From an uncultured Bacteroidales bacterium (GTDB lineage Bacteria > Bacteroidota > Bacteroidia > Bacteroidales > Paludibacteraceae): 38,821 nt of DNA. Made by a program: the position numbers and the translations under genes. Below, one piece after another: positions 32,130 through 38,821 of this stretch (position 1 is the first letter of the stretch; each line of letters starts with the position of its first letter). The stretch is taken from positions 1 to 38,821 of the forward strand of contig CADAZU010000017.1 in assembly GCA_902792535.1 (NCBI GenBank), written 5' to 3'. A model generated the notes under the pieces. That model did not search any database, had not been told where the DNA came from, and saw only the letters and a list, made by a program, of their open reading frames with translations.

Positions 32130-33224
32130 TTAGCAGTTCACCTCAGCACGAGCCATCGCGTCTTTGTAGTACTTCTGGTCAACGAAGACATCTTCCTTAT
32201 ACGGGTTGATGTTGCGTTTCTTAGCCTGGTACATGATGTAGCAGAAGGCTACGATGTTGGTGATCAGCGCGAGCGCAGAGATGCACAGCATTGCGTTCGG
32301 GTTAGCAGCCACAGTATCCACCGTTGTGCCGGTCACAGCAGCCTCACCGCCGGCAACCTCGTACAGTTTCTCGATCGTTGCAAAACCGTCCACGTACTGC
32401 GTCGGCAGAACAACCCAGCTGAACTTGTGGAAACCGTCCTTGAAGATCTCCTGGAAGAGCGGGAAGACTTGCGCAAACATACACCAGATTGCGAGGGTGT
32501 TAGCACGGTTCTGGATCCAACCACCGCGGTTCCAAAGGAGCGCAGCTACGGTCGGAGCGAGCAACAGCGCGATACCGCAGTACCAGCTGTGGGTCGGCAA
32601 GCAGTTGTAGGTGTAGGCGAAGTTCCAGATGTCATACACGAGGATGTACACCCATGTCATATCTGCCCAGATCATATCCTTGCGGTCCTTGGACGGATAG
32701 ACATTCCACCATGCGGTCATACAGAAGATGTTGAACAGTCCGGCAAGTCCGTTGAACACGTTGTGCCAGCCGCCATACAACCATACACCTTCGCTCGACA
32801 GCCACCATTTGTTCCAACCCATGATAGCGGACTCGAAATCAGAAGCCACAGCGATCAGAATGTTAATAGCCACAATGATGAACGGGAAGGGTTTGAACCA
32901 GCGTTTTGCACCGATACCCCATTCGTACTTGATCATCATGAAACCAATACAGCCGGTCAGGGCAGCATACAGCTTGGCATAATGGAACCAGCCATTCATG
33001 TAGAGGTGGGTCTGGTTCGTCAGCGCCCATTCAGCACCCATACGGGCACCCACTGCGATGGCAATAAAATAGATCGTCAGCGCCAGCGGAATGGCGAAGA
33101 ACGTAATCGCGCCACCGAGTTTGGTACGGCGTGCGAACTCATTCCACAAGATCAGTCCTGCGAGGACTGCAAAAAGCATTACCCATTGGATCAGGGCATG
33201 CTCTCCATACACTTGAAAAAACAT
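32130..33224 (-). CDS. Polytopic membrane protein, DUF5692-like
   Basis: 364 residues with about eight transmembrane helices and many Trp/Tyr. Conserved-looking segments are GGWHNVFNGLAGLFNIF, then DMIWADMTWVYILVYDIWNFAYTYNCLPTHSWYCG and WIQNRANTLAIWCMF; these fit what I recall of DUF5692, but that name is only moderately sure. No transporter or cofactor motif is recognised. Last gene of the operon with hypB, the FeS-flavoprotein and hypA, so a role linked to nickel or redox work at the membrane is possible but is inference only. Confidence 0.8.
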   Translation of the reverse strand: MFFQVYGEHALIQWVMLFAVLAGLILWNEFARRTKLGGAITFFAIPLALTIYFIAIAVGARMGAEWALTNQTHLYMNGWFHYAKLYAALTGCIGFMMIKYEWGIGAKRWFKPFPFIIVAINILIAVASDFESAIMGWNKWWLSSEGVWLYGGWHNVFNGLAGLFNIFCMTAWWNVYPSKDRKDMIWADMTWVYILVYDIWNFAYTYNCLPTHSWYCGIALLLAPTVAALLWNRGGWIQNRANTLAIWCMFAQVFPLFQEIFKDGFHKFSWVVLPTQYVDGFATIEKLYEVAGGEAAVTGTTVDTVAANPNAMLCISALALITNIVAFCYIMYQAKKRNINPYKEDVFVDQKYYKDAMARAEVNC

Positions 33225-33260
33225 AGATTAGAATTTTTTAAGATTAAATGATTGATTATT

Positions 33261-33316
33261 ATCGGTATATCGACCTTTCGGTATATCGAGTTTTCAACTT
33301 TCAACTTTCAACTCTT
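33261..33316. repeat. Composite array (CGATAT words, then TTTCAAC words)
   Basis: tatatcga and cctttcgg words pass directly into three exact copies of tttcaac (33292-33312). The latter supply the last codons and the stop of the 95-residue gene. Confidence 0.75.
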
Positions 33317-33581
33317 TCCTCTCCTTGGCATAGCACCAGATTGCCCAGACGGCAGTGACGACGACGGACATCGGCACGCCGATCGTCAGCACTTCGCGTA
33401 AGTTCCATGCGAAAAGTTCGCCGTTGACCAAATGGTCAATGAGCAGCATGATAGATCCGCCCCAGAGCATCAGTTCCAGAGTCTTTAAGTTACGTCCGAC
33501 AAAAGTGTCGGTCTGTTTCGTTACTTTGCGGTAAATAGTAGTCGCTACCGCCTGCGTTAATGGTACAATAAAACAAGCCAT
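33294..33581 (-). CDS. Small membrane protein of the hyp operon
   Basis: 95 residues, with two or three hydrophobic helices (LELMLWGGSIMLLIDHLV and TIGVPMSVVVTAVWAIWCYA the clearest). A Lys/Arg-rich region lies between the first and second. Not recognised as any named family. It sits 31 bp after hypA and 69 bp before the next membrane gene, in the same direction, so it is probably a partner of the 364-residue protein. Its tail ELKVES comes from a TTTCAAC repeat. Confidence 0.75.
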   Translation of the reverse strand: MACFIVPLTQAVATTIYRKVTKQTDTFVGRNLKTLELMLWGGSIMLLIDHLVNGELFAWNLREVLTIGVPMSVVVTAVWAIWCYAKERKELKVES

Positions 33582-33604
33582 ATTATTATAAAATTTCCAA
33601 AATG

Positions 33605-33632
33605 TTCAATTTTCAATTCTCAACTCTCAATT
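33605..33632. repeat. TTCAATT heptamer array at the hypA stop
   Basis: Four words: ttcaatt, ttcaatt, ctcaact, ctcaatt. On the minus strand they give the last residues (ELRVEN) and stop of HypA. Confidence 0.85.
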
Positions 33633-33960
33633 CCTTTATCTCCACCTCGTTGCCGCGCAGGAGCCATGTCTTCTCGCTGCCGCAATGGGGACAGATCTTG
33701 CCGTGCGCGACGGTGGGGTAGTCCTTGCCGCACCCGTCGCAATGGGTGACGGCAGGTATGGGTTCGATCTTTAGTTCGCAGCCCCGCAGCAAGTCTTCTT
33801 TGTCCGCCGCCCATCGCCAACAGTCGGTCAGGTACTCCGGAATGATCGTGCTCACTTCGCCGATGTTCATCACAACAGTCGAGACGTGCTCCACCCCGTT
33901 CTCCTGCGCCGCTTGCTTGACGTCGCGGATGATATAGAAGACTATCCCTAATTCGTGCAT
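33613..33960 (-). CDS. hypA: Hydrogenase/urease nickel incorporation protein HypA
   Basis: 115 residues, usual length. Nickel chaperone that works with HypB to load Ni into [NiFe] hydrogenase or another Ni enzyme. N-terminal MHE (nickel ligands including His2) and the zinc site C74-x2-C77 / C90-x2-C93 are intact, followed by GSEKTWLLRGNEVEIKEL. Its start shares one base with the upstream stop (TAATG), so it is coupled to the FeS-flavoprotein. No hydrogenase or urease subunit is in the window. Confidence 0.94.
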   Translation of the reverse strand: MHELGIVFYIIRDVKQAAQENGVEHVSTVVMNIGEVSTIIPEYLTDCWRWAADKEDLLRGCELKIEPIPAVTHCDGCGKDYPTVAHGKICPHCGSEKTWLLRGNEVEIKELRVEN

Positions 33961-36806
33961 TACTTTTTCGGGCTTAGTCCGGAAATAAGGATCTTTCCGC
34001 CTCTCTTGATCATGTACGGCAGGATGCCGTCAAACTTGTTCTCCGAGGTGCGCATGACGCTGGCTTCGGGATGTTCGCGATGCAGATGGATGGCATCGAA
34101 GCCGCACTTGGTGGTACAGATACCGCAACCGATACAGCGGTTCTCGTCCACGACGGACGCACCGCAACTGAGACAGCGTGCCGTCTCCTTCTTCACCTGC
34201 TCCTCGGTCAGCGTGCCGTGGTATTCGGCGAATTGGCTCTTCGTCGGAATAACACCCGGCTCCTGACGGCTGGAGTTGTCGTACTGTTCTACGCGTATGT
34301 CGCTCTTGTCCAGTTCGATGAAATCGCGGCGGTTGCGACCGATGGTCATGTGTCCGTGCTGCACGAAACGGTGCAGACTCTCGGCGGCTTCCTTGCCGGC
34401 AGCAATCGCGTCGATGGCGAATTTCGGACCGGTATAGACATCGCCGCCCACGAAGATATCGGGTTCTGCAGTCTGGTACGTCAGTTTGTCGGCTACGGGG
34501 TACACGCCGCGGACGAATTCCACTTTGGTGTCCTTCAGCAGGTCTTTCAGCACCACGGTCTGACCGATAGCAAAGATCACGAGATCCGCCTCCAGCGTGA
34601 GGGTCTCATTCTCATCGAACTTAGGCGCAAATTTATGCTCGGCATTGAAGACCGATGTGCAGCGCTTGAAAGTGATTTCCTTTGTACCTCGTACTTCGTC
34701 CCTTCGTACTTCTTTTGGTCCCCATCCCGGGTTGATCACTACGCCGTCCTCGCGTGCCTCCATGCGCTCTTCGAGCGAAGCCGGCATGATGTCTTCGGTC
34801 TCCAGCGACAGCATCGTTACTTCGCTTGCCCCGCTGCGTTTGGCAACTCGGGCAGCGTCGATAGCTACGTTTCCGCCGCCGACTACCACCACTTTGCCGC
34901 TGATCTTCTTGCCTCCGCAGTTAGCGTCGTGCAGGAAGTCGATCGCCGTCGTTGTGCCTTCGAGCTCCTGTCCGGGGATGCCCGGCAGACGACCGCCTTG
35001 GCAGCCGATCGCTACATAGAAGCCCTTGTAACCCTCTTTGCGCAGGTCGGCGATGGTGATGTCTTTTCCCACCTCTACGCCGCAGCGGATCTCCACGCCG
35101 ATCTCACGCATGATATCGATCTCGGCTTTGACAACCTCTTTGTCCAGTTTGTAGGACGGAATACCGTAGCGGAGCATACCGCCGGGCTCTTCGTTTTTCT
35201 CAAAGACCGTGGGTTTATATCCCATCGTCGCCAGATAATAAGCGCAACTCAGTCCGGCGGGACCGCCGCCTATAATAGCGATTTTCTCCTCCCAATGGTC
35301 CTGCACATTGGAGCATATATTGACTTCAGGAATGAACCGTGTCTCGGCATGCAGATCACGGTCGGCAATGAATTTCTTCACTGCGTCGATAGCGATAGCT
35401 CTGTCTATCGTGCCGCGGGTACAAGCGTCCTCGCAACGACGGTTGCAGACGCGTCCGCAGACTGCCGGGAACGGGTTCTCGCGTTTGATGAGTTCCAGTG
35501 CCTCGGTATACTTGCCTTCGGCTGCTTTCTTGAGGTAACCCTGCACAGCGATGTGCGCCGGACAAGCGGTCTTGCAAGGAGCCGTTCCGGTCGGGTAACA
35601 GTTCACGCGGTTGTCGTCGCGGTAGTTCTCGTTCCATTTCTCCGGACCCCATTTGGTCGCATCCGGCAGCTCCTGCTTCGGATAAGTCTGAGGTCCATGC
35701 GCAGTGCATAGTTTCTGACCCAACTTGACCGCTCCGGCAGGGCAGTACTCCACGCACCGTCCGCAGGCAACACATTTCGTCGGATCCACCTCCGCTACGT
35801 ACGCGCTACGCGACATATTAGGAGTATTGAACAACTGCGACGTACGCAGCGCGTTGCATATCTTGACGTTGCAGTTGCAGATCGCGAAGATCTTGCCCTC
35901 ACCATCAATATTGGTCACCTGGTGTACAAAACCGTGGTCCTCGGCTTTCTTGAGGATCGCCATTGCCTCGTCGTACGTGATGTCGTGTCCTCGTCCGGTC
36001 TCGCGCAGGTAATCCGCCATGTCACCCACACCGATACACCAGTCGCGGTAGTCGTCTGCGCAGCCCTCGTCCAGTTTCTTGCGGCCGTAGCGGCACGAAC
36101 AGATTCCGACACCGATATGTCCTTCGTATTTCTTGAGCCAGTAACTAATATGCTCTATATCGACCGACTGGTTCTCCATCGAGATCGCTTTCTCCACAGG
36201 AATAACGTGCATACCGATACCGCTGCCGCCCATCGGCACCATCGGCGTGATCTTCTCCAGCGGCAGGAACGTCATGCGCTCGAAGAACATCGCCAACTCA
36301 GGATGACGGTCCATCAACTCGGTGTTCATGTTGGTATATTCAGCGCTACCGGGCACGAACATCGGTACCCAGTAGATCCGGTCCTCGCGGTTGAAAGTCG
36401 TGCCTGCGTCCGGTCCCTGACCGTTTGTGTAATGGTCGCCGTAGTCATATTCGAGCATGCCGAAATACGCCAATTTATCCAGCAGTTCGTCGAAACTCTT
36501 GTCGTCCGGCGTGTAGTGTTTCTTGGCGTTCATCGCGTGCAACTGCGCATACGTGTGATGCTTGCGTACCTTAAAGAAATTACCGGGCAGCATGTCCAGT
36601 AACAGGTTCAGCGACGCCTCGCGCGTCACCGCATCCATCTCGTCCTCGAAGATGCAGGCGAGACCCCAGTACTCCGGGGCGTCAGTAGTCATCTTGATCT
36701 TACCGGGGATACGGTCCGTCACGTGGCGGACAAACTTCAGCAGTTTCGGATTCGGGTTCTTGTCTCCCTTGTGCTTGGGGACAAACTTCTTCGACATTTC
36801 AGGCAT
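33960..36806 (-). CDS. Large FeS-flavoprotein, NAD(P)-linked oxidoreductase (GltD/NfnB-like)
   Basis: 948 residues, cytoplasmic. In order: an N-terminal module of anaerobes (about 30-320) with Cys-rich GICSCRYG (C236, C238) and ICNCNVKIC (310-317); a 4Fe-4S motif CVACGRCVEYCP (C345-C355); the GltD-type FeS helical domain (C411-C462); an FAD Rossmann fold (GGGPAG 513-518) and an NAD(P) fold (VVGGGNVAID 641-650); CLSCG (878-882) and a last 4Fe-4S motif CIGCGICTTKC (891-901). Electron transfer between NAD(P)H and FeS partners such as ferredoxin is likely. An array at 34678-34722 encodes KEVRRDEVRGTKE in the NAD(P) domain. It lies between hypB and hypA. Confidence 0.9.
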   Translation of the reverse strand: MPEMSKKFVPKHKGDKNPNPKLLKFVRHVTDRIPGKIKMTTDAPEYWGLACIFEDEMDAVTREASLNLLLDMLPGNFFKVRKHHTYAQLHAMNAKKHYTPDDKSFDELLDKLAYFGMLEYDYGDHYTNGQGPDAGTTFNREDRIYWVPMFVPGSAEYTNMNTELMDRHPELAMFFERMTFLPLEKITPMVPMGGSGIGMHVIPVEKAISMENQSVDIEHISYWLKKYEGHIGVGICSCRYGRKKLDEGCADDYRDWCIGVGDMADYLRETGRGHDITYDEAMAILKKAEDHGFVHQVTNIDGEGKIFAICNCNVKICNALRTSQLFNTPNMSRSAYVAEVDPTKCVACGRCVEYCPAGAVKLGQKLCTAHGPQTYPKQELPDATKWGPEKWNENYRDDNRVNCYPTGTAPCKTACPAHIAVQGYLKKAAEGKYTEALELIKRENPFPAVCGRVCNRRCEDACTRGTIDRAIAIDAVKKFIADRDLHAETRFIPEVNICSNVQDHWEEKIAIIGGGPAGLSCAYYLATMGYKPTVFEKNEEPGGMLRYGIPSYKLDKEVVKAEIDIMREIGVEIRCGVEVGKDITIADLRKEGYKGFYVAIGCQGGRLPGIPGQELEGTTTAIDFLHDANCGGKKISGKVVVVGGGNVAIDAARVAKRSGASEVTMLSLETEDIMPASLEERMEAREDGVVINPGWGPKEVRRDEVRGTKEITFKRCTSVFNAEHKFAPKFDENETLTLEADLVIFAIGQTVVLKDLLKDTKVEFVRGVYPVADKLTYQTAEPDIFVGGDVYTGPKFAIDAIAAGKEAAESLHRFVQHGHMTIGRNRRDFIELDKSDIRVEQYDNSSRQEPGVIPTKSQFAEYHGTLTEEQVKKETARCLSCGASVVDENRCIGCGICTTKCGFDAIHLHREHPEASVMRTSENKFDGILPYMIKRGGKILISGLSPKK
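34678..34722. repeat. In-frame GTACCAAG-like array in the FeS-flavoprotein
   Basis: Words tttgtacc, tcgtactt, cgtccctt, cgtacttc, similar to but more divergent than the other family members. It encodes PKEVRRDEVRGTKE on the minus strand. Confidence 0.6.
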
Positions 36807-36808
36807 GG

Positions 36809-36886
36809 GATTATTTACGATTTAATGATTTACGATTTACGATTTATTTTCGATTCTTCGATATATCGATATTTCGGTATTCCGAA
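36809..36886. repeat. Long 7-8 bp array with gradually changing word, between hypB and the FeS-flavoprotein
   Basis: The 80 bp gap is almost all repeat: tttacga, tttaatga, tttacga, tttacga, tttattttcga, ttcttcga, tatatcga, tatttcgg, tattccga. The word drifts from TTTACGA to TATTCCGA along the array. Confidence 0.85.
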
Positions 36887-37588
36887 TTATTCCTTCCAAC
36901 GAGCGACCTCTTTCAGCAGCCAATTGGCAAACGCCTCCACTCCTTCTCCGGTCTTGGCGCAGATAGGAATGACGGTAGCTTTCGGGTTGCGCATGTGGAT
37001 GTACTCCTTGCATTTCTCCATATCGAAATCGAAGTACGGCAGCACGTCGATCTTGTTGATGACGACGACGTCGCAGATAGAGAACATCAGCGGATATTTG
37101 AGTGGTTTGTCGTGACCCTCAGGCACAGACAGAATCATGGCATTCTTCACGGCACCTGTATCGAACTCCGCCGGACAAACGAGGTTCCCCACATTCTCCA
37201 AGATCACGAGATCGAAGGCTGAAGGCTGAGAACTGACTTCTGACGGCTGCCCACCGATTACGGCGGTCAGTCCTTGTTCTGTCATCTCTGCATCGAGATG
37301 GCACATGCCGCCGGTATGCAGCTGAATTGACTCCACGCCGGTTGCCTCTTTGATCTTGATAGCATCCACGTCGCTGTCTATATCCGCCTCCATCACGGCG
37401 ATACGGAGTTTGTCTTTCAGACGGTTGATGGTCTGGATGAGAGTTGTGGTCTTGCCGCTACCGGGCGAAGACATCAGATTGAGGAGAAAGACACCTTTCT
37501 TTTTCAGTTCACCGCGCAAGGCGTCAGCAGCGCGATCGTTATCCTCGAAGACACTCTTCTTGATCTCGATTATTTTTACGTTTTCCAT
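36887..37588 (-). CDS. hypB: Hydrogenase nickel incorporation GTPase HypB
   Basis: 233 residues. GTPase that delivers nickel with HypA. Seen: P-loop SSPGSGKTT (about 40-48), MEADIDSDVDA, the metal site GGMCHLDA (C96, H97), ENVGNLVCPAEFD (C138), NKIDVLPYFDFD. No His-rich N-terminal nickel store. Between HLDA and the conserved DLVILENVG there are about ten more residues than in HypB sequences I recall; the extra stretch (GQPSEVSSQPSA, 113-124) is exactly what the in-frame CAGNNNN array encodes. First gene of its operon; promoter at 37620-37650. Confidence 0.95.
   Translation of the reverse strand: MENVKIIEIKKSVFEDNDRAADALRGELKKKGVFLLNLMSSPGSGKTTTLIQTINRLKDKLRIAVMEADIDSDVDAIKIKEATGVESIQLHTGGMCHLDAEMTEQGLTAVIGGQPSEVSSQPSAFDLVILENVGNLVCPAEFDTGAVKNAMILSVPEGHDKPLKYPLMFSICDVVVINKIDVLPYFDFDMEKCKEYIHMRNPKATVIPICAKTGEGVEAFANWLLKEVARWKE
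37215..37249. repeat. In-frame CAGNNNN heptamer array inside hypB
   Basis: Five exact 7 bp units; on the minus strand CAGccgt, CAGaagt, CAGttct, CAGcctt, CAGcctt. It encodes QPSEVSSQPSA. It shares 17 bases with 15172-15216. Confidence 0.92.
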
Positions 37589-37619
37589 GGTATTTGGGAC
37601 ATTCTGTCCATTCCGGCTG

Positions 37620-37650
37620 CAAAATTACTACATTTTTTGCATATATGCAA
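37620..37650 (-). promoter_or_regulatory. Promoter of the hypB-led operon
   Basis: Minus strand: TTG (37650-37648), 20 bp, TAATTTTG (37627-37620), then CAGCCGG. Leader about 25 bases. Confidence 0.82.
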
Positions 37651-37693
37651 GAAAAAAACGAAAAATCGAAGGTTAATCGTGCTTAAGCTAAGA

Positions 37694-37720
37694 AAAAAAG
37701 CGCCCCGAGGACGCTTTTTT
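37694..37720. terminator. Terminator after the DUF389 gene
   Basis: A 9 bp stem (aaaaaagcg / cgctttttt) with loop ccccgagga, 7 bp beyond the stop at 37727. Symmetric, so it could act on both strands. Confidence 0.85.
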
Positions 37721-37726
37721 GCGAGT

Positions 37727-38821
37727 TCAGTTTGTTTTGATCACTTGTACGGATGGGACATTCAGGCGGATGGCAAGCCACTGCTCCATACGCGCGAGAT
37801 CTTCTTGGGTGAGCGTTTCCTGCTTGTGGTGTGCCGCTGGTTTTTCAGTAATAACCAGGAGCACGGTAGAGTCCGCACGGGCAAGGGTGATCCGGTCTAT
37901 GGACGACCACTGTGCGCGCAGTTCGTTGCTGATCTGCTCTGTTGGCAGAACCAGCGCTTCATAGGCATCCAGTTGTTGCCGGAGCACCTTAATCGAATCG
38001 TCGCGCTGACGCAGTTGCTGCTCGGTGGACGCCAACCAGTCGCGCATGACCTCTGTTTCGTTCAAGCGGCGAACCTCGATGGTGGCATCTTCCTGAAAGA
38101 GGATCTGTGCATGCGAGATGCCGTGTTTCTCTGCGTTCGTATAGAGTTGTGCGCGCGACTCCGGGCTCAGTGCCTCTCCTGCCAGCCGCAGCGTGAGCGT
38201 ATAGGGTTTGACGGACATGTCTGTGCTGTAATCATAGATATAAGTGCCTCCGATGGCTTGGTTCTCCTTCACGAAATGCCGTGCTTCGGTGGTGAAGCGG
38301 TTTTCGCGGACGATACTATACGCCGTGAAGAAACTGGGCACGAGCACAACGAGGATCAGCAAACCGTACGAGATGCCCCTCCGGCGCGAAGTACCGTCTT
38401 TCTCTTCCACCACCGGGAAACGCAAGTACTTGACTGCCAAGAAAGTAGCCAGAGCGATGAAGATACAGTTGATGAAGAACAGGTACAACGCTCCGCCTGC
38501 GTAGTGCCAGTTGAGGTTGGCAATACCATAACCGACCGTACAGAGCGGCGGCATGAGCGCCGTAGCAATCGCCACGCCGGAGAGGACTGTTCCTTTCTCT
38601 TTGCGCGAGAGTTCCAGGATGCCGGCAATACCTCCGAAGAAAGCGATGAGCACATCATAGACGGAAGGGTTGGTGCGTGCTAACAGTTCTGTGGGGTTGT
38701 CCGTCTCCAGAGGCGTTACCACGAAATAGAGCGTCGATGCCAGAAGGCTGATAGCAAACATTATTCCGAGGTTCTTGAGCGACTGCAGCAACAGATCCGT
38801 GTCGTTCGTTCCCAAGCCCAT
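37727..38821 (-). CDS. DUF389 family membrane protein (5' end outside window)
   Basis: At least 364 residues, reading in from the right edge; the ATG at the very edge lies inside the DUF389 domain (GLGTNDTDLLLQSLKNLGIMF), so the true start is outside. DUF389 features: transmembrane helices, GGIAGILELSRKEKGTVLSGVAIATALMPPLCTVGYGIA, another pair of helices, and LYLFFINCIFIALATFLAV. After the last TM helix a ~190 residue soluble domain follows, with a coiled coil (about 255-290, STEQQLRQRDDSIKVLRQQL) not typical of short members. Function unknown; the family is often linked to transport. Confidence 0.88.
   Translation of the reverse strand: MGLGTNDTDLLLQSLKNLGIMFAISLLASTLYFVVTPLETDNPTELLARTNPSVYDVLIAFFGGIAGILELSRKEKGTVLSGVAIATALMPPLCTVGYGIANLNWHYAGGALYLFFINCIFIALATFLAVKYLRFPVVEEKDGTSRRRGISYGLLILVVLVPSFFTAYSIVRENRFTTEARHFVKENQAIGGTYIYDYSTDMSVKPYTLTLRLAGEALSPESRAQLYTNAEKHGISHAQILFQEDATIEVRRLNETEVMRDWLASTEQQLRQRDDSIKVLRQQLDAYEALVLPTEQISNELRAQWSSIDRITLARADSTVLLVITEKPAAHHKQETLTQEDLARMEQWLAIRLNVPSVQVIKTN

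Noticed and set aside
34071-35711. A 546-codon open frame on the plus strand opposite the FeS-flavoprotein
   Set aside because: It is fully antisense to a gene with clear FeS, FAD and NAD(P) motifs, has no recognisable domain of its own, and follows from the codon use of the real gene. The same applies to long opposite frames in nadB (9146-10345), the DUF5692-like gene (32103-33251), uxaB (13198-14199) and the LtaS-GDPD gene (30113-31150).

Overview
The window reads as a chromosomal segment of a member of the Bacteroidales (Bacteroidetes/Bacteroidota). Four signs support this: nine promoters of the Bacteroidetes type (TTG, 20 bp, TAnnTTTG), weak or absent Shine-Dalgarno sites, a ribosomal protein S16 with a long Ala/Glu-rich tail, and typical families (M28 glutaminyl-cyclase-like lipoprotein, TPR/retropepsin-like proteins, PrsW, LuxR-type regulators with a membrane anchor). 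The genus cannot be read from the sequence. No phage, transposase, CRISPR array or rRNA is seen. Genes at both window edges (1-604 and 37727-38821) are cut.

Layout. 1-604: C-terminal part of a membrane-anchored HTH regulator. 3908-622 (minus): four overlapping genes, an endonuclease/exonuclease/phosphatase protein, a DUF4290-like small protein, prs and an M28 lipoprotein. 4002-7205 (plus): tRNA-Leu(TAA) with its promoter and terminator, then a GH53 galactanase lipoprotein, a PrsW-like protease, a TtcA-like thiolase and a DMT-family membrane protein. 14184-7217 (minus): uxaB, uxaA, comF, nadB, an NlpC/P60 hydrolase and a sirtuin. The GH53 enzyme with UxaB/UxaA points to growth on pectin (galactan side chains and galacturonate). 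14715-19317 (plus): three exported TPR proteins, two with retropepsin-like domains, then ychF and a Na+/Ca2+ antiporter (to 21516). 28808-21495 (minus): a tightly overlapping surface polysaccharide operon with flippase, Wzy-like polymerase and five glycosyltransferases. 28907-31264 (plus): a divergent LtaS-like phosphotransferase fused to a glycerophosphodiesterase domain. Then rpsP (minus). 37588-32130 (minus): a five-gene operon with its own promoter and terminator, holding hypB, a 948-residue FeS-flavoprotein, hypA and two uncharacterised membrane proteins. Last is a DUF389 membrane protein, cut by the right edge.

The most unusual signal is not a gene. More than twenty short degenerate arrays with a 7-8 bp period (two with 11 bp) are scattered through the window. 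They use a few recurring words, such as CAGNNNN, TTCAATT-like and GTACCAAGTGAC-like. Most lie at gene junctions, where they supply stop or start codons. At least seven lie in frame inside conserved genes (HTH regulator, comF, TPR/retropepsin, two glycosyltransferases, the FeS-flavoprotein and hypB), where they add low-complexity peptides such as QPSEVS and SDKVPS. The second candidate for something undescribed is the hypB/flavoprotein/hypA/membrane-protein operon without a hydrogenase. The third is the LtaS-GDPD fusion next to the glycan operon.
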